NCBI RefSeq assembly: GCF_040730185.1
Contig: NZ_CP160402.1
Span: 7,378,001-7,442,000, forward strand
Direction: 5' to 3'
From: Streptomyces sp. Je 1-332
Lineage (GTDB): Bacteria; Actinomycetota; Actinomycetes; Streptomycetales; Streptomycetaceae
Length of the DNA: 64,000 nt
The notes beneath the pieces are model-generated. The model had not been told where the DNA came from and did not search any database. It saw only the letters and a program-made list of their open reading frames with translations. Of this stretch, positions 53,789-62,880 are shown piece after piece. Position numbers and translations under genes: made by a program. Numbering within the stretch: the first letter of the stretch is position 1; the number at the start of each line of letters is the position of its first letter.

Positions 53789-54796
53789 ATGTCTGCGCAG
53801 ACTTCCCCCTACGAGAGCGACGCACTGCCGACCGACACCGTGGACGTGGTGGTGATCGGCGGCGGCGCCGCGGGCCTGAACGGTGCGCTGATGCTGGCCC
53901 GCTCGCGCCGTGCGGTCGTCGTGATCGACAGCGGTACCCCGCGCAACGCGCCCGCCGCCGCCATGCACGGCTTCATCGTCCTCGACGGCACCCCGCCGCC
54001 AGAGATCCTCGAGCGCGGACGCGAGCAGGTACGCCAGTACGGCGGCCGCGTCGTCTTCGGGGAGGTGGCCGCGGCAGAACCCGCCACCCCCTCGGCCGAC
54101 GGTGATCTGCGGTTCACCGTCACCCTGGCCGACGGCCGCACCCTGACGGCGCGCCGGGTGCTGGTGGCCACCGGCCTGCGCGACGTGCTGCCCGAGGTGC
54201 CCGGCCTGGCCGAACACTGGGGACACGGCGTGGTGCACTGCCCCTACTGCCACGGCTGGGAGGTGCGCGACGAACCCATCGGCATCCTCGCCACCGGTCC
54301 TCTCTCCGTCCACCACGCCTGGCTGTTCCGCCAACTGACCGACGATCTCCTCTACTTCGCCCGTGGCACCGACCTGGACTCCGAGACCCGCGCCCGCTTC
54401 GCCGCCCGGGGCATCCGCGTCGTCGAGACCGACGTGAGGGAAGTCGTCACCGGCAGCGACGGCGCCCTCGTGGGTGTCCGCCTGACCGACGGCACCCTCG
54501 TCGAGCGGCGGGTCCTGGCCGTCGCCACAAGGATGGAGGCCCGCACTGAGGGCCTGGACGGGCTGAAGCTGCCCATGGAGGACCTGCCCGACAACATGGG
54601 CCGCCGCTTCGCTTCCGCCATGGCCGGCACCACCGAGATCCCGGGTGTGTGGGTGGCGGGCAACGCCACCGACCTCGCCGCCCAGGTCGGGGCCTCCGCC
54701 GCGGCCGGAGCCCTGGCCGCCTCCCACATCAACGCGATGCTGGCCACGGCGGACACCGACGCCGCCCTCGCCGCCGCGCAGAAGGCCACCGGCTGA
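53789..54796 (+). CDS. Thioredoxin-reductase-like FAD oxidoreductase (class II)
   Basis: A 335-residue protein from ATG 53789. It has the FAD fold VVVIGGGAAGLNGALMLARS and redox-active VHCPYCHGWEVRD (Cys-X2-Cys). The C-terminal GVWVAGNATDLAAQVGASAA binds FAD. The NAD(P) Rossmann motif in the second domain is weak (LATGPLSVHHAWL), so the electron donor may be unusual. It resembles low-molecular-weight or Trx-like reductases. The gene is divergent from the XRE-cupin regulator and upstream of the MFS exporter. Confidence 0.85.
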   Translation: MSAQTSPYESDALPTDTVDVVVIGGGAAGLNGALMLARSRRAVVVIDSGTPRNAPAAAMHGFIVLDGTPPPEILERGREQVRQYGGRVVFGEVAAAEPATPSADGDLRFTVTLADGRTLTARRVLVATGLRDVLPEVPGLAEHWGHGVVHCPYCHGWEVRDEPIGILATGPLSVHHAWLFRQLTDDLLYFARGTDLDSETRARFAARGIRVVETDVREVVTGSDGALVGVRLTDGTLVERRVLAVATRMEARTEGLDGLKLPMEDLPDNMGRRFASAMAGTTEIPGVWVAGNATDLAAQVGASAAAGALAASHINAMLATADTDAALAAAQKATG

Positions 54797-54928
54797 CCTG
54801 TACGCCGCTGCTGAACAACCGCGCGGCCGCCATCCAGCGGTCCGCGCGGTGAGCAAGTCCCCATCACACCCAACTGGCGACCGGTCTTGTCCCGGCGCTG
54901 ATTCCGCATGCCTTTTTGGAAGGAAACC

Positions 54929-56542
54929 ATGAGTACCCATCAGCCTCCACAGACGCCAAAATCGCCGGTCGACGCAGTAGGTGCGCCGGATGCGCGTCAG
55001 CTGCGCGCGATCCTGATCACCGTCTCGATCGCTTTGATGGCTGTCATCGCCTCGGTGTCGGGGCTCAGCGTCGCCCAGACCCACCTGGCCGTCGAGTTCG
55101 GCGCCTCGCAGACCGCCGTCCTGTGGATGATCAACAGCTACACCCTCGCCCTGGCCGCGCTGCTGCTGCCGCTCGGCGCCATCGGTGATCGCCTGGGCCG
55201 CAAGCCCATGTTGATCGCGGGGTTGGTCATCTTCGGCGCCGCCAGCGTCCTCGCGGGACTCGCCCCGACGGCCGGGGTAATGATCGCGGCCCGGGTGGCC
55301 GCCGGCGTCAGCGCCGCGATGATCATGCCGATCACCCTGGCCGTCATCACCTCCACCTTCCCCGAGGAGGAACGCGGCAAGGCGATCGGTGTGTGGACCG
55401 GTGTCGCCGGAGGCGGCGGCATCGTGGGCATGTTCCTCTCCGCCCTGCTGGTCGACGTCGCCGACTGGCGCTGGCTGTTCGTACTGCCCGTGGTCCTGGG
55501 GGCCGTGGCGCTGGCGATGACACTGAAGTCGGTGCCCAACTCCCGCGAACGCTCCGCCCATTCCTTCGACACGATTGGCGCGCTGCTCTCCATCTTCGCC
55601 GTGACTGGTCTCATCTTCGTCCTGCAGGAAGGCCCCGAGCGCGGCTGGACCGCCCCCATCACGCTGGTCAGCCTGGCCGTCGGCGTCGCCGCCGCCGTTG
55701 CCTTCGTGGCCTGGGAGCTGCGCCGCCGCGATGCCTCGCTGTTGGACGTACGCCTGTTCCGTGAGCGCGGCCTGGCCGGCGGCTCGATCACCTTGCTGGT
55801 CGTCTTCGGTGTCCAGGCCGGTATCGCCGTGGTCCTCTTCCCGTTCTTCCAGGCTGTGCTCGGCATGTCGGGGCTGCTGTCGACCGTGGCGCTGATGCCG
55901 ATGGCCGTCATGATGATGATGGGCTCGGGCCTGGCCCCCAAGGTGGCCGCCAAGATCGGCGCCCGCTCCACCATGACGGTAGGCGTCGCCCTGTCCGCGC
56001 TCGGCCTGGCGCTGATGGCGATGTTCGTATCCGTGGACGGCGGCTATCTGTCCATCCTGGCCGGCATGATCATCATGGGTATCGGCATGGGTCTGTCGAT
56101 GACGCCCTCCACCGAGGCCATCACCGGCGCCCTGCCCCGCGCCAAGCAGGGCGTCGCCTCCGCGCTCAACGACGTCACCCGCGAGTTCGGCACCGCTCTC
56201 GGAATCGCGATGCTCGGCGCGCTCCTGGCCAGCGGCTACCGCAGCGCCATCGACGGCAAGCTCGACGGCATCCCCGACGGGGCCGCGGACACCGCACGCG
56301 AGGGCATCGCCAACGCCATCGAGGTCGCGCCCACCACCGGAGGCCACGCCCAGGATCTGATCCACGCCGCGCAGCAGTCCTTCGTCGACGGCTGGCAGCA
56401 GTCCATGTGGGTCGGCGCCACCGTCATGGCCGCCCTGCTCGTCTACGTCGCCCTGCGCGGCCCGAAGAACACCGCACCCCGCCAGCCCGACGCCGAGGCA
56501 GCCACCGAGGCCGAGGTCACGGACAACGTCGCCGCTCGCTGA
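54929..56542 (+). CDS. MFS drug exporter, DHA2 (EmrB/QacA) family
   Basis: A 537-residue transporter from ATG 54929, ribosome site GGAAGG. Fourteen hydrophobic segments are predicted. Motif A is GAIGDRLGRKPMLIAG, and motif C-like GVAGGGGIVGMFLSALLVD follows. Charged Asp/Arg within helices fit proton-coupled drug export. It is followed by two perfect hairpins. Together with the flavoprotein it forms a likely stress-response unit. Confidence 0.9.
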   Translation: MSTHQPPQTPKSPVDAVGAPDARQLRAILITVSIALMAVIASVSGLSVAQTHLAVEFGASQTAVLWMINSYTLALAALLLPLGAIGDRLGRKPMLIAGLVIFGAASVLAGLAPTAGVMIAARVAAGVSAAMIMPITLAVITSTFPEEERGKAIGVWTGVAGGGGIVGMFLSALLVDVADWRWLFVLPVVLGAVALAMTLKSVPNSRERSAHSFDTIGALLSIFAVTGLIFVLQEGPERGWTAPITLVSLAVGVAAAVAFVAWELRRRDASLLDVRLFRERGLAGGSITLLVVFGVQAGIAVVLFPFFQAVLGMSGLLSTVALMPMAVMMMMGSGLAPKVAAKIGARSTMTVGVALSALGLALMAMFVSVDGGYLSILAGMIIMGIGMGLSMTPSTEAITGALPRAKQGVASALNDVTREFGTALGIAMLGALLASGYRSAIDGKLDGIPDGAADTAREGIANAIEVAPTTGGHAQDLIHAAQQSFVDGWQQSMWVGATVMAALLVYVALRGPKNTAPRQPDAEAATEAEVTDNVAAR

Positions 56543-56556
56543 CCTCGCACAAACCC

Positions 56557-56631
56557 CGTGCGGGCGGAGCACGACGCCGCCCGCACGGCAGTCCGCCGTC
56601 GGGTACACCTCGACCACGGGGTGTACCCGAC
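56557..56631 (+). terminator. Two tandem perfect hairpins
   Basis: Arms CGTGCGGGCGG/CCGCCCGCACG (56557-56567, 56577-56587) and GTCGGGTACACC/GGTGTACCCGAC (56598-56609, 56620-56631). The first is a good terminator for the MFS gene. The second could be terminator, or an operator for the downstream thioredoxin-like gene. Confidence 0.75.
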
Positions 56632-56688
56632 TGCCGTACAGCGCCTGCGCGTAACCCGATCCCCCGATCACACGCAGGAGCAGCGCCC

Positions 56689-57038
56689 ATGACCACCATC
56701 GAGCTGACCACGGACATCTTCGACGAGGTCACCTCCGGAAACGACTTCGTGATCATCGACTTCTCGGCCGAATGGGGCAGACCTTGCCGCACGTTCGGGC
56801 CCGTCTTCGAGCAGGTCTCGAACAAGCATGAGGGCGTTGTATTCGCCAGGTCGACACCGAGGCACAGCGGGAACTGGCGCAGGCATGCGAGATCACATCG
56901 ATCCCCACCTTCATGATCGTGCGCGAACAGATCGCCATCTTCCGCCGGCCCGGCGCCCTGCCCGAGGGAGAACTCGACGACCTCATTCACCAGGCGCGCA
57001 GCCTCGACATGGACGCATTGCACGCTGCCGTTGCCTGA
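56689..57038 (+). pseudogene. Thioredoxin-like gene broken by a frameshift
   Basis: From ATG 56689 the frame reads TTIELTTDIFDEVTSGNDFV and HEGVVFA, then shifts at about 56848-56850, where one A appears missing (GCCAGG in place of GCCAAGG). The other frame continues VDTEAQRELAQACEITSIP and TFMIVREQIAIFRRPGALPE to TGA 57036. The whole is collinear with trxA at 36632. The active site is also altered: EWGRPC instead of WCGPC. So the gene is damaged twice. A sequencing error could explain the shift, but not the lost Cys. Confidence 0.75.
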
Positions 57039-57096
57039 ACTTCGCCCTACAGCCTTGAACACATGCAGCGGATACCGCAGCGACTCGCGCTTCCTG

Positions 57097-57519
57097 TCAA
57101 CAACGCTCGTGGTCAATACACCTAGTGATGGTAGCCGCAGCGATTGGCGCGGGGAGAGTTGAGTCAACGGCTCGGCCGCCGCAGGACCATGCTGGGCTTC
57201 GGGCTGTGTCCCCGCGGACCTGGATCAGGTCGGCGCGCAGGCTCTCGGTGCTGCTCCCGGTGAGATCGACCGACTCGATGCTTGCCCCGACGAGCAGGAC
57301 CTCACCGTCGAAGACGCAGTTCACCAACGCCAGGTGTACGTCGAGCCGGGCCTGACGCAGATCCAGCGTCCCGGTGAACCGCGCGCCTTCGATACGAACG
57401 CGTCGGCGGCCCCTGGCAGCCTGCCCGAGAACGTATGCCGCGAGTCTGGTGCCGTCGACTTCCCGACCCCGGTCAAGATCTCTCCGAACTCCTCGCGCAC
57501 CCCCGCCCCCGGCTGTCAT
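57097..57519 (-). pseudogene. Fragment of a beta-helix-type protein (pentapeptide-like), truncated
   Basis: The frame from ATG 57519 reads GREVDGTRLAAYVLGQAARG, then RVRIEGARFTGTLDLRQARL and a repeated hydrophobic pattern LVNCVFDGEVLLVGASIESV. This resembles the N-terminal part of Streptomyces proteins of several hundred residues with pentapeptide-like coils, but ends after about 140 residues with poor, unrelated sequence. Interpreted as a truncated relic; a short functional protein is not excluded. Confidence 0.4.
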
Positions 57520-57671
57520 TCGACCCCAACCTGCCTGTCACGAGGGTGAAGTGGCATCGCGCGACCGATGATGGCAGGTGCGCGCGTTCCCGGGAAGAGA
57601 CCCTCGGGACGAGGCAGGCGAACTGGCCGCGGTGCAGTGCCTGACGCATGGTGGCGAGTGTGCTGGGAGCG

Positions 57672-59561
57672 TCACCGGTCCTTGGCCAGGGCGACGAGTT
57701 CCGCGAACAGGCCGCCACCGTCCACCAGTTCGTCATAACCGCCCTGCTCGATCACGCGGCCTTCGCGCATGACGAGGATCCGGTCGGCGAGGCGGGTGTT
57801 GTCGAGCTGGTGCGTGACGACGATCGTCATGCGCTCGGCGGCGATGCGTTTGATCTCCAGGAAGATCTGGTGCTCGCCGCGCGGGTCCATCTGGGAGGTC
57901 GGCTCGTCCAGGATCAGGAGGGGCGTCCGTCGGTACAGCGCCCTGGCGCATACGAGCCGCTGCCACTGCCCTCCCGACAGCTCGGCGCCGCCGAAGAGTT
58001 CACGGGCGAGCAACGTGTCGAGTCTCTTCGGCAGCTTCTCGATCGCCTCTCGCATCCCGACCGCGTCGACGGCCTCCCACACCAAGGCGTCGTCGAGGGT
58101 CTTGGGCTGCCCGAGGGTGACGTTCTCGCGGGCCCGCAGCGGCCAGCAGGCGAAGTCCTGCGGGACCAGCGCGGTCCGCGACCACACGGAGTCGGGGTCG
58201 GCGTCGGCCAAGTCGGTCCCGTCCCACCGGACTCGGCCCTTGTCGGCCAGCAGGATGCCGGTGATCAGTTTGGCCAGGGTGGACTTGCCCGACCCGTTCT
58301 CGCCCACGATGGCCAGGATCTCGCCGCGGCGCAGCGTGAGCGAGACCCCGTCGACCGCGGGTTCGCTCTTGCCGGGGTACTGGTAGACGACCTCGTCGAG
58401 GCGGATCTCCTGAACCCGCTCTCCGATGGTCAACTCGCCGCGCTGTGGGGCGCGTTCGGCGGCCGCGTCGAGGAAGGACCACATGTCGGCGAGGTACAGC
58501 GAGGTGTGGAACAGCGCGGCGCCGTAGATGACGAACTGCGAGAGCGCGGCCAGCGTGGTCTGGACGGCGACCACCGCGGTGGCCGCGATCGGCAGTGCGA
58601 CGCGACCGGTGGTGGCCAGCCACGCGAGGGTGGCCCAGGTACCCAGGAGGAAGACCCCGCCGAGAGCGCTGGTGGCCAGAACGATGCGCAGCATGCGGGG
58701 CGCGGCGGTCAGGGTGCGCTCGTCGATGCGCTCGGACAGGGCGCGGTACCAGTAGATGAGGTAGCCGGTCATGCCATTGGCGCGGACCTCGTCGCCGTAG
58801 CGGGAGTAGGTGGCCCACCAGCGCATCGTGCCGCGCACGTTGCGGTCGCCGACGTTGGCGTAGTGCGTCTCGTAGTCCACGCGCGCCGACAACACGGCCC
58901 CCATGCCCGCCGGGATCACCGCGAGCAGCAGCAGGGGCAGCATCAGCGGATGCAGCGCGGTGATGACCCCGCCCGCCGCGATCATGCGTACGAGGGCGGC
59001 CATGAACCGCTGGGAGTCCTGGACCATCATCCGGGTCCGAGTGACGCCGACCTCGGCGGCCTCCTGCCGGTCGGCGAATCCGTCCTCCCCGTACGTCGAG
59101 GCTTCGACGCGGCACACCGCGGACACGAGTGCGACGTCCGCCTCCGTCATCAGGAGTGGGGTGATCCGCCCGTCGGCGTAGGAGGCCAGGGCGCCGCTGA
59201 CGCGCGCCACTCCCGCGGCCGCCGTGACGACGACGAGCGCGGGCAGCGCGGCGTGCAGACGTTCGGATACCTCCCCTGTTCCGAGGAGCTGTGTCATGGC
59301 CTTCGCGGTGAACGCCAGGAGCAGGGCGGCCGCGGCCCCGGTGAGGATCTGGCAGCCGAGCAACAGCGTGACGGCGCCGCGGTCCACGGCCCAGGCGACG
59401 CGGGCGGTGTGCCGCAGCACCGACGGGAGCCGGCCGCACATCTTCGCGAAACTGGCCTCTGCCAGCGGGTTCCTGCCGTACTTCCCCTCGAAGCTGAGAT
59501 GGGCCGGAGGCGGAGGGGGCGGCATCTCCCCGTTCGCGGTCGAGGCGTCAGTAGCACTCAC
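57672..59561 (-). CDS. ABC transporter ATP-binding/permease fusion (exporter)
   Basis: A 629-residue half-transporter starting at GTG 59561, AGGAGG eight bases upstream. The permease region (about 40-330) has six helices and a Pro-rich cytoplasmic N-terminus. The ATPase domain has Walker A VGENGSGKST, LSGGQWQRL and LLILDEPTSQMDP, with VVTHQ as the H-loop. The pattern EGKYGRNPLAEA at the N-terminus is seen in some Streptomyces peptide exporters. No precursor peptide was recognised nearby. The substrate is unknown. Confidence 0.85.
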   Translation of the reverse strand: MSATDASTANGEMPPPPPPAHLSFEGKYGRNPLAEASFAKMCGRLPSVLRHTARVAWAVDRGAVTLLLGCQILTGAAAALLLAFTAKAMTQLLGTGEVSERLHAALPALVVVTAAAGVARVSGALASYADGRITPLLMTEADVALVSAVCRVEASTYGEDGFADRQEAAEVGVTRTRMMVQDSQRFMAALVRMIAAGGVITALHPLMLPLLLLAVIPAGMGAVLSARVDYETHYANVGDRNVRGTMRWWATYSRYGDEVRANGMTGYLIYWYRALSERIDERTLTAAPRMLRIVLATSALGGVFLLGTWATLAWLATTGRVALPIAATAVVAVQTTLAALSQFVIYGAALFHTSLYLADMWSFLDAAAERAPQRGELTIGERVQEIRLDEVVYQYPGKSEPAVDGVSLTLRRGEILAIVGENGSGKSTLAKLITGILLADKGRVRWDGTDLADADPDSVWSRTALVPQDFACWPLRARENVTLGQPKTLDDALVWEAVDAVGMREAIEKLPKRLDTLLARELFGGAELSGGQWQRLVCARALYRRTPLLILDEPTSQMDPRGEHQIFLEIKRIAAERMTIVVTHQLDNTRLADRILVMREGRVIEQGGYDELVDGGGLFAELVALAKDR

Positions 59562-59630
59562 CGTGCATCCCTCCTAGGGGCTGGTGCCGCACCTGGATGG
59601 CTCGGCGGTGCACGGCATAACGACGCTCCA

Positions 59631-59656
59631 CTGGAATCGAACGCGCTCGATTCCAG
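59631..59656. promoter_or_regulatory. Perfect 10-bp dyad between the kinase and ABC exporter genes
   Basis: CTGGAATCGA-ACGCGC-TCGATTCCAG. It is 70 bases before the ABC start and 156 bases past the kinase stop. It is not followed by T residues, so an operator is as likely as a terminator. Confidence 0.5.
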
Positions 59657-59811
59657 ACGTCCGTCGCCCCAGGAACCGCCGGGCTCCGAACGTGCGAGCA
59701 CGGCGGGCACGGGCCCGAGAGGCGCCCCGGCATGGCCGAAACGCCGGCCTTGATTCGGGTGGGACGGATGGGGTTTCAGGCGGGAGCCGGAGCAGATCGG
59801 TGCACGCCGCC

Positions 59812-61251
59812 TCAGCCGAAGATGTCGTACGTCCGCCGGTAGATCGCGTCGGTGTGGCCGCGTACGTCTCGGTACACGTCCTCCAGGCGTCGGTACAGGT
59901 GGTGATGGGCCTGGGAGGGCAGGAAGATCTCGCCGGGGCGGACCATCGCGTCGATCGCCTCGTCGAAGTCGGCGTACACGCCGAGGCCCACCGCCGCGCA
60001 GATCACCGAGCCGAGGCCGGCGGCGCTGGATGCCTCGGCGCGGCGGGCCGGGACGCCGTGCACGTCGGCCTGGATCTGCATCATGAGGTCCGAGCGTGAG
60101 CCGCCGCCCGAGACGATCACCTCGCCGTACTCGGTGCCCAGTTCCTTCGCCATCCGCGCCGCCGAGTCGTGGATCGTCATGGCGAGCGCTTCCAGGATGG
60201 AACGGTAGATGTGGGAGCTGCCGTGACGTCCGTCGAAGCCGAGGATCGAGCCCTTGCGGAACGGGGCCTCGCCCGGCGCGAGCCAGTCCAGGACCGTCAT
60301 CAGGCCGTCGGAGCCCGGTGGGACCTTCACCGCCTCGGAGTTGAGGTGGTCCTCGACGCTCACTCCCGCCGCGCGGGCCTCGGCGACCGCCTCCTCGCCG
60401 AGCAGGTCGCGGTACCAGCTGACCGTCCACATGCCGCGTCGTACGCCTCCGGACTCGTAGAGGTACGAGTGGGGAAGGGACGCGTAGTTGGTCCAGAAGT
60501 CCGTGGCGTTCTTGACGTTGCGGGGGCCCGTCGTCATGCCCGCGACGTACGTGCCGAGCGAGACGAGGAGCGTGTCGGGGGAGCGCAGCCCGCAGCCGAG
60601 GGCCTCGACCGCCTTGTCGTTGGCGGTGGCCACCACCGGCACACCCGCGGGGATGCCGGTGTGCCGGGCCGCGGCCTCGGTGACCTCGCCGAGGATGTCG
60701 CCGGGCAGCACCAGGTCGAAGAGCATGGCGCGCGGCATGCCGGACTTGGCGAGCTCCGCGTCGTCGTCCGTCCACTGCCAGGTGTCGGAGTCCAGCGGCC
60801 AGATACCGGCGTAGTTGGCCGCCGTGTCACGGAAGGCGGCGGTCATACGGTGGCTGATGTAGCCGGAGGACGTCGTCACGTACGCCGCGTCGGGGTTGGT
60901 GTGTGCGTAGGGCATACCGACCCGCTCGTCCATCCAGCTCATGACGGGCTGGGCGAGGGTGCCGTCCGCCTTGAGGACGGCGCGGCAGAACCGGATCGTG
61001 CACAGGCCGACGCCCACGATGTCCGCCGCGTCCCCGGTGAACCCGGCCATCGCCGCACGGCTCGCCTCGCCGATCGACGTCCACAGGTCGTCGTCCGGGT
61101 GCTCCACGACGCCCGGACGCGGGGTGTCGTAGGGGCGCAGGGCGGAGCGTCCCTCGCTCACGGCACGGCCGCGGTCGTCGAAGACGGTCACCTTGGACGA
61201 CTGTGAGCCGTTGTCGATGCCGATGAAGTAGCGGGGACGGGTGCCTGACAT
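59812..61251 (-). CDS. FGGY-family carbohydrate kinase
   Basis: A 479-residue kinase from ATG 61251, GGAG upstream. N-terminal phosphate motif FIGIDNGSQSSKVTVFDDRG, and C-terminal VIVSGGGSRSDLMMQIQAD plus LEALAMTIHDSA. It belongs with xylulokinase/erythritol-kinase-like enzymes. Substrate unassigned. It is last in a minus-strand set after the FAD enzyme and SDR, and would phosphorylate the product of their oxidation. Confidence 0.87.
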   Translation of the reverse strand: MSGTRPRYFIGIDNGSQSSKVTVFDDRGRAVSEGRSALRPYDTPRPGVVEHPDDDLWTSIGEASRAAMAGFTGDAADIVGVGLCTIRFCRAVLKADGTLAQPVMSWMDERVGMPYAHTNPDAAYVTTSSGYISHRMTAAFRDTAANYAGIWPLDSDTWQWTDDDAELAKSGMPRAMLFDLVLPGDILGEVTEAAARHTGIPAGVPVVATANDKAVEALGCGLRSPDTLLVSLGTYVAGMTTGPRNVKNATDFWTNYASLPHSYLYESGGVRRGMWTVSWYRDLLGEEAVAEARAAGVSVEDHLNSEAVKVPPGSDGLMTVLDWLAPGEAPFRKGSILGFDGRHGSSHIYRSILEALAMTIHDSAARMAKELGTEYGEVIVSGGGSRSDLMMQIQADVHGVPARRAEASSAAGLGSVICAAVGLGVYADFDEAIDAMVRPGEIFLPSQAHHHLYRRLEDVYRDVRGHTDAIYRRTYDIFG

Positions 61252-61343
61252 GCCCACTCCGGGATGCTCGTGCGGGAAGGGGAGGTTGGGCGGCCCCGGT
61301 CGGACGGGGGGAGTCGACCGGGGCCGCCGCGCGGGGAGTTGGC

Positions 61344-62807
61344 TCAGGAGCCGATCGGGAAGATCGTGCCCTTGTTCATGATCCCGTTCGGGTCGAACGT
61401 CTCCTTGAGCTTGGCGAGGATCGCGTACGCGCTGCCGTGCTCCTGGGTCGTCCACGGGGCGCGGTACTTGCCGACGCCGTGGTGGTGGACCATCGAGCCG
61501 CCGACCTTGAGGGCCTCCTCCACGATGATCGCGTTGAGCGGGATGTGGTACTTCTCGATCTCCTCGCGCGGCTCGCAGTTGATCTTGTAGTCGTAGACGA
61601 AGTACAGGTTCGTGCCGGTCTGGTAGCTGTGCGAGGAGTGCGCGCCCAGCAGGACCAGGTCGTCGGCTGCCGGGTACTCGCCCTGGATGCGGCCGATCAC
61701 GTTCTCGTACAGCTCGACGGTGCGCGACCAGTCGACCGACACCTCGGTGGTGTAGCCGAGTTCGGCCTTGGCCAGCATGACCTGCTGCTCGGCCTCGATC
61801 TTGTCCACGCCCCAGTTGAGGTTGTCGAACCAGTTCTCGATCAGGGCCGGGTCGACCTTCTCGTGCGGGTACTGGCCGACGACGCGCTCGATCTCCTCGC
61901 TGGTGGCGCGCACGAGACCCTTGGGGCCTTCGGCGACGAAGACGACGACGACCTTCTCCTTGTAGAAGTGGGAGAAGTGCTGGCGGGCGTCCTCGGGGGA
62001 GTAGACGCGCACGACCGACGGCTTGAAGCCGTTCGTGACGACCTCGCGGATCACCTTGATGCCGGTGGCCATGTCGTCGACGAGGAAGCCGTGGAACTCG
62101 TTGTTCTCCGGCTGGTACTTGAAGATCTTGACGGTGACCTCGGTGATGTAGCACAGGGCGCCCTCGTTGCCGATGACGATGTGCCGGATGTCGGGGCCGG
62201 CCGCGCGGCGCGGCACGTTCTTGATGCGGGTGACCGAGCCGTCGGGGAAGACCGCCTCCAGGCCGACGACCATGTCCTCGATCGCCCCGTACAGGGTGGA
62301 GAACTGGCCGATGGAGCGGGTGGAGACCAGACCGCCGTACTGGGCGAGCGGCTTGGACTGCGGCGAGTGGCCCGTCGTCAGGCCCTGCTCGCGCAGCTTG
62401 TCCTCCAGGACCTGGAGCGGTACGCCGCACTGGACCGTGACCTGCATGTTCTCGGCGTCGACCTTGATGATCTCGTCGAGGCCCGAGCCGTCGAGCACGA
62501 TGGTGTCCTCGACGGCGGTCTCCAGGCCGCCCTCGGTGCCGGTGCGGCCGGTGCGCGCCACCACATTGATCTTGTTCTCGTCGGCGAAGGCGAGGACCTT
62601 CGACACGTCCTCGGTGGAGCGGGCGTTGACGATCGCGGCCGGGATCGGGCCGTCGAAGATGCCGTGCACCGACTGGTACTTCTTGAACCGGTCGACGCTC
62701 GCGAGCTTGAGCTGCTCCTCGTCCGTGACGATCTGGTCGGCGGCGAGCAGGTCGGTGAGCCGGGCGACGATGTCGTCGCGGGTGAGCTTGGAGAGCGACT
62801 GGGCCAT
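61344..62807 (-). CDS. FAD-linked oxidase (VAO family), AGPS/D-lactate dehydrogenase-like
   Basis: A 487-residue flavoprotein, ATG 62807 after AGAGGTAG. FAD_binding_4 region: TGRTGTEGGLE, DGSGLDEIIKVD and GLVSTRSIGQFSTLYG. The C-terminal FAD-oxidase domain ends with GGSMVHHHGVGKYRAPW, a His-rich motif matching alkyl-DHAP synthase (HHHGVGK) more closely than lactate dehydrogenases. No transit peptide or Fe-S domain is present. It probably oxidises or couples a polyol/sugar-phosphate-like substrate; the exact reaction is open. Confidence 0.8.
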   Translation of the reverse strand: MAQSLSKLTRDDIVARLTDLLAADQIVTDEEQLKLASVDRFKKYQSVHGIFDGPIPAAIVNARSTEDVSKVLAFADENKINVVARTGRTGTEGGLETAVEDTIVLDGSGLDEIIKVDAENMQVTVQCGVPLQVLEDKLREQGLTTGHSPQSKPLAQYGGLVSTRSIGQFSTLYGAIEDMVVGLEAVFPDGSVTRIKNVPRRAAGPDIRHIVIGNEGALCYITEVTVKIFKYQPENNEFHGFLVDDMATGIKVIREVVTNGFKPSVVRVYSPEDARQHFSHFYKEKVVVVFVAEGPKGLVRATSEEIERVVGQYPHEKVDPALIENWFDNLNWGVDKIEAEQQVMLAKAELGYTTEVSVDWSRTVELYENVIGRIQGEYPAADDLVLLGAHSSHSYQTGTNLYFVYDYKINCEPREEIEKYHIPLNAIIVEEALKVGGSMVHHHGVGKYRAPWTTQEHGSAYAILAKLKETFDPNGIMNKGTIFPIGS

Positions 62808-62880
62808 GGTGATCTACCTCTTGGTGTGCGGTGTGGGGGGTGCGGACGAACGTGGTGGGGGTGGGGGGGAGCGGTCGGGC

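Noticed and set aside
53708..56671. Long minus-strand frame opposite the flavoprotein and MFS genes
   Set aside because: Antisense shadow with His/Asp/Gly-rich repeats that mirror the transmembrane codons of the real gene.
57048..57660. Possible insertion sequence between the broken thioredoxin and the ABC exporter
   Set aside because: No transposase motif, no matching terminal inverted repeats and no target-site duplication found by eye.
57672..59561. Lanthipeptide or lasso-peptide cluster around the ABC exporter
   Set aside because: No precursor peptide, cyclase or lanthionine synthetase is visible within 4 kb on either side.
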